Assembly (NCBI GenBank): GCA_030684415.1
Contig: JAUXNL010000242.1
Span: 1-6,771 of the forward strand
From: Moraxellaceae bacterium
GTDB lineage: Bacteria > Pseudomonadota > Gammaproteobacteria > Pseudomonadales > Moraxellaceae
Direction: 5' to 3'
Length of the DNA: 6,771 bases
The translations under genes were made by a program, and so were the position numbers. Below are positions 4,978 to 6,771 of this stretch, one piece after another; the first letter of the stretch is position 1, and each line of letters starts with the position of its first letter. The notes under the pieces were generated by a model, which saw nothing but the letters and a program-made list of their open reading frames with translations, had not been told where the DNA came from and did not search any database.

Positions 4978-4984
4978 AGCGCGC

Positions 4985-5536
4985 TCAAACGTCACGCGCC
5001 CGCAGAATGTCGCGCACCATGTAGAGCGCGGCAATCGAGCGCGCTTCGGTAAAATCTTCGCGCCAGACCCAATCCTCCAGCGCCGAGAGCTGCATCGGCA
5101 CCACCTCGATCGGCTCGGGCTCATCGCCACTCAGCCGCGAAGGATACAAATCCTCGGCCAGTACAATCGACAGCAGATGCCCCATATAGCTCGGCGACAA
5201 GCTGACGGTCTTGAGCACCGTCAGCCGCCGTGCGCCATAACCGGTTTCTTCCTGCAATTCGCGCAGCGCCCCTTCTTCCAGGGTTTCGCCCGGCTCCAGC
5301 GCGCCCTTGGGAAAGCCCAGTTCGTACGCCTCGACACCGGCGCCGTATTCGCGGATCAGCAACAGCGTGTCGGCATCCAGCACCGGCACCACCAGCACCG
5401 CCGGAATACTGCCCGGGCGCAGGCGCTCGTAACGGCGCTGCTCACCATTGGCAAACCGCAACTCCAGTTCTTCGACGGCAAAGAAGCGGCTTTTGGCCAC
5501 CACCGTCTTGTTCAGAATCTCTGGCAGCTTTGCCAT
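4985..5536 (-). CDS. nudE: ADP compounds hydrolase NudE (Nudix)
   Basis: NudE is a Nudix hydrolase that cleaves ADP-containing compounds such as ADP-ribose, diadenosine polyphosphates and NADH to AMP plus the remaining phosphate compound, in the cytoplasm and with a divalent metal. The 183-residue product (E. coli about 186) follows the family end to end: PEILNKTVVAKSRFFAVEEL at the start, YERLRPGSIPAVLVVPVLD, and LIREYGAGVEAYELGFPKGA. The perfect Nudix box G-x5-E-x7-REL-x-EE-x-G-Y spans residues 78-100. APSY-like LSPSYMGH, DLYPSRLSGDEPEP and a C-terminal ARSIAALYMVRDIL are also typical. The start at 5536 is supported by GGAGG (complement of 5542-5546) with 5 bases of spacing. The ATG at 5557 lacks a site and adds only seven residues. 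It is divergent from yrfG with 19 to 34 bases between starts, so its promoter must overlap the yrfG reading frame. Confidence 0.96.
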   Translation of the reverse strand: MAKLPEILNKTVVAKSRFFAVEELELRFANGEQRRYERLRPGSIPAVLVVPVLDADTLLLIREYGAGVEAYELGFPKGALEPGETLEEGALRELQEETGYGARRLTVLKTVSLSPSYMGHLLSIVLAEDLYPSRLSGDEPEPIEVVPMQLSALEDWVWREDFTEARSIAALYMVRDILRARDV

Positions 5537-5539
5537 ACT

Positions 5540-5546
5540 CTCCTCC
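5540..5546 (-). promoter_or_regulatory. Shine-Dalgarno site of nudE
   Basis: The minus strand reads GGAGGAG directly upstream of the ATG at 5536, a near-consensus site. It decides for that start, and it lies within the tiny gap between the divergent nudE and yrfG genes. Confidence 0.75.
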
Positions 5547-5570
5547 CGTTTCCTCATGCCGCGAGTCTAC

Positions 5571-6251
5571 ATGTCACTGCCACTGCCGTGGGCAGCCATC
5601 GACACTGTCCTGCTGGACATGGATGGCACCCTGCTCGACCTCTGGTTCGACAACCATTTCTGGCTCAGCCACCTGCCCGGCATTTATGCGCAAGCACAGG
5701 GCCTGGCGCCGGACGCCGCCCATCAGGAACTCGTCACGCGCTTCGGGCGCGAGCAAGGCACGCTGAACTGGTATTGCACGGATTTCTGGAGCAGCGAACT
5801 CGGCCTCGATGTGGCGCGCTACAAGCACGACATCGCCCACCTCATCCAACCACGCCCGGGCGCCATCGCCTTTCTTGAAGCCGTGGCGAACAGCGGCCGC
5901 CGCGCCTGGCTTGTCACCAACGCCCATCACAGCAGCCTGACGCTCAAGCTCGACCGCTCGCCGCTCAGCCAGTATTGCGAGCGGATCATCTGCTCTCACG
6001 ATTTCGGCATGCCGAAAGAGCATCCGGGTTTCTGGCCGGCGCTGCAGGCGCGCGAACATTTCAATCCGAAGCGGGCCTTGTTCATTGACGACAGCGAGCC
6101 CGTGCTGCGCGCGGCGCATCATTTCGGTATCGGCCATTTGCTCACGATTGCGCAGCCCGACAGCCAGCGCCCAGCGCGCAGCGGCCTTAGCTTCACGGCA
6201 CTGCATCACTTCGACGACATTCTCCCGATTCCGCCACTGGCACGCGGGTAA
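5571..6251 (+). CDS. yrfG: GMP/IMP nucleotidase YrfG (HAD family)
   Basis: YrfG is a haloacid-dehalogenase-type phosphatase reported in E. coli to remove phosphate from purine nucleotides such as GMP and IMP. All HAD motifs are present, counting from the ATG at 5571. Motif I is LLDMDGTLLDL with nucleophile D16 and D18, motif II is LVTNAH with T116, the motif III lysine is K149 in MPKEH, and motif IV is FIDDSE with D173 and D174. LNWYCTDFWSSELGLD (65-80) in the cap domain closely matches E. coli YrfG. The length is 226 residues, or 231 from an ATG at 5556, against about 222 in E. coli. Neither start has a good Shine-Dalgarno. I prefer 5571 because family members begin shortly before the xxDTVLLDMDGT strand, but 5556 is close to equal. 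hslR follows 42 bases downstream, as in E. coli, and the two probably form an operon. Confidence 0.94.
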   Translation: MSLPLPWAAIDTVLLDMDGTLLDLWFDNHFWLSHLPGIYAQAQGLAPDAAHQELVTRFGREQGTLNWYCTDFWSSELGLDVARYKHDIAHLIQPRPGAIAFLEAVANSGRRAWLVTNAHHSSLTLKLDRSPLSQYCERIICSHDFGMPKEHPGFWPALQAREHFNPKRALFIDDSEPVLRAAHHFGIGHLLTIAQPDSQRPARSGLSFTALHHFDDILPIPPLARG

Positions 6252-6293
6252 GCGCCCGCACATGGCGGCCATGTCTGCACACGGAGCCCAGCG

Positions 6294-6689
6294 ATGAGCG
6301 AACACGACGCGCAAGAAAAAGTGCGTATCGACAAGTGGCTATGGGCCGCGCGCTTTTTCCGTACGCGCTCACTCGCCAAAGAAGCGATTGAAGGCGGCAA
6401 AGTGCATTGCGAAGGCGTTCGCGTCAAAGTCAGCAAGGAAGTGAGGCCGGGAATGGTGCTGGCAATCCGTCAGGGCTCGGATGAAAAGACCGTGACCGTG
6501 CGTGCGCTTTCAGACGTGCGCGGGCCAGCCCCCGTCGCGCAGACGCTCTACGAAGAAACCGCCGAGAGCATTGCCGCACGCGAAGCCCAGCAGGCGGCGC
6601 GGCAGGCCGGCAATCTGGCGCATCCGGATCATCGCCCCAGCAAAAAAGATCGCCGCCAGATCCACAAATTCAAAGACAGCTGGGGCTGA
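6294..6689 (+). CDS. hslR: Ribosome-associated heat shock protein Hsp15
   Basis: Hsp15 binds free 50S subunits that still carry peptidyl-tRNA after premature dissociation and moves the tRNA so that the stalled chain can be cleared. The 131-residue product (E. coli 133) opens with an S4 RNA-binding domain: VRIDKWLWAARFFRTRSLAKEAIEGGKVHCEGVRVK (about 10-45). It continues with LAIRQGSDEKTVTV (56-69) and the conserved LYEETAES (85-92). A basic alpha-helical tail follows, RPSKKDRRQIHKFKDSWG, matching the family's RPxKKxRRxxxxFK ending. The ATG at 6294 has GGAG (6283-6286) with 7 bases of spacing. The gene is the second of the yrfG-hslR pair, and in E. coli the redox chaperone gene hslO comes next. 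Here the 82 bases after the stop contain only short tandem repeats before the window ends. Confidence 0.96.
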   Translation: MSEHDAQEKVRIDKWLWAARFFRTRSLAKEAIEGGKVHCEGVRVKVSKEVRPGMVLAIRQGSDEKTVTVRALSDVRGPAPVAQTLYEETAESIAAREAQQAARQAGNLAHPDHRPSKKDRRQIHKFKDSWG

Positions 6690-6729
6690 ATCACCCCACG
6701 CCGGCTTGATCCACTTTCGGCATGGTCAG

Positions 6730-6753
6730 TCTGGTGTCAGTTCTGGTGTCAGT
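6730..6753. repeat. 12-base tandem duplication
   Basis: TCTGGTGTCAGT occurs twice, exactly and back to back (6730-6741, 6742-6753), preceded by a degenerate GGTCAGT at 6724-6730. It begins 40 bases beyond the hslR stop and directly abuts the pentamer array. Confidence 0.85.
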
Positions 6754-6771
6754 GCGGTGCGGTGCGGTGCG
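6754..6771. repeat. Pentamer tandem repeat (GCGGT)n, truncated by the window edge
   Basis: Three exact GCGGT units (6754-6758, 6759-6763, 6764-6768) and a further GCG run to the last base of the window. The total copy number cannot be seen. The array follows the 12-base duplication without a gap. Confidence 0.8.

Larger units (their letters stand above)
4686..4984. other. Spacer between rlmJ and nudE, convergent 3' ends
   Basis: The stretch of 299 bases between the rlmJ stop and the nudE stop holds no gene I can support. An ATG at 4841 has a fair AGGAA upstream. Its frame, however, runs antisense through nudE to 5878 with no family resemblance. Weak inverted repeats occur at 4711-4733 (GATGC/GCATC) and 4794-4811 (GGCGC/GCGCC). 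Neither has a T-run after it. A partial repeat (4856-4877) and a hairpin (4958-4977) are listed separately. Confidence 0.55.

Noticed and set aside
4697..5878. Plus-strand open frame of 393 codons, with a fair Shine-Dalgarno before an internal ATG at 4841
   Set aside because: It runs antisense through the whole of nudE and into yrfG. Its translation is rich in His, Arg, Gln and Pro, as expected of a GC-rich shadow frame, and resembles no family. NudE and YrfG are unmistakable on the same DNA.
5574..6314. Minus-strand open frame of 246 codons
   Set aside because: It is antisense to yrfG, which carries complete HAD motifs. The antisense product matches nothing I recognise.
1..6771. Search for a new defence, mobile or biosynthetic system
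   Set aside because: The recognisable genes are housekeeping or single-domain accessory genes. I saw no transposase, integrase, toxin-antitoxin pair, reverse transcriptase, nuclease-helicase module or tRNA, so no such system can be claimed.

Overview
The window reads as ordinary chromosome from a GC-rich gammaproteobacterium. The best evidence is the nudE / yrfG / hslR cluster at the right end, which matches the yrfE-yrfG-hslR neighbourhood of Escherichia coli, together with an rlmJ (yhiR) gene whose product closely resembles the enterobacterial one. Two extragenic repeat types, a CTCTCCC...GGGAGAG stem with a GGGGTGAGGG tail and a ACTTTCTTTGCT...AGCAAAGAAAG stem, resemble repeats I remember from Xanthomonadales, Nevskiales and pseudomonad genomes. 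That points to an environmental gammaproteobacterium, but the order-level placement is only a guess.

Layout. Positions 1-158 hold no clear gene, only a possible tail of an off-window gene and a small hairpin. Three minus-strand genes follow: a small CoA-binding (YccU-like) protein (159-524), a DUF4394 lipoprotein (750-1583) and a TMEM165/GDT1 (UPF0016) cation transporter (1673-2239). The transporter and the lipoprotein are 89 bases apart in the same direction and may be co-transcribed. Positions 2240-2901 are a repeat-rich spacer with two tandem REP-like hairpins, a nested long palindrome, a 14-base tandem duplication and several short stems. A minus-strand 2-oxoglutarate/Fe(II) dioxygenase (2902-3708) is divergent from plus-strand rlmJ (3789-4685) across 80 bases. 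After a spacer of about 300 bases, minus-strand nudE (4985-5536) is divergent from yrfG (5556 or 5571 to 6251) and hslR (6294-6689). The last 50 bases carry two adjacent short tandem arrays that run off the edge.

Functionally this is mostly housekeeping: ribosome modification and rescue (RlmJ, Hsp15), nucleotide housekeeping (NudE, YrfG), divalent cation homeostasis (TMEM165 family) and accessory proteins of unknown substrate (CoA-binding protein, DUF4394 lipoprotein, dioxygenase). I see no transposase, integrase, phage gene, CRISPR array, toxin-antitoxin pair or defence system. The least ordinary points are a charged insert of about 60 residues inside the catalytic domain of the dioxygenase, the composite repeat spacer, and a hairpin covering the ribosome binding site of the DUF4394 gene.
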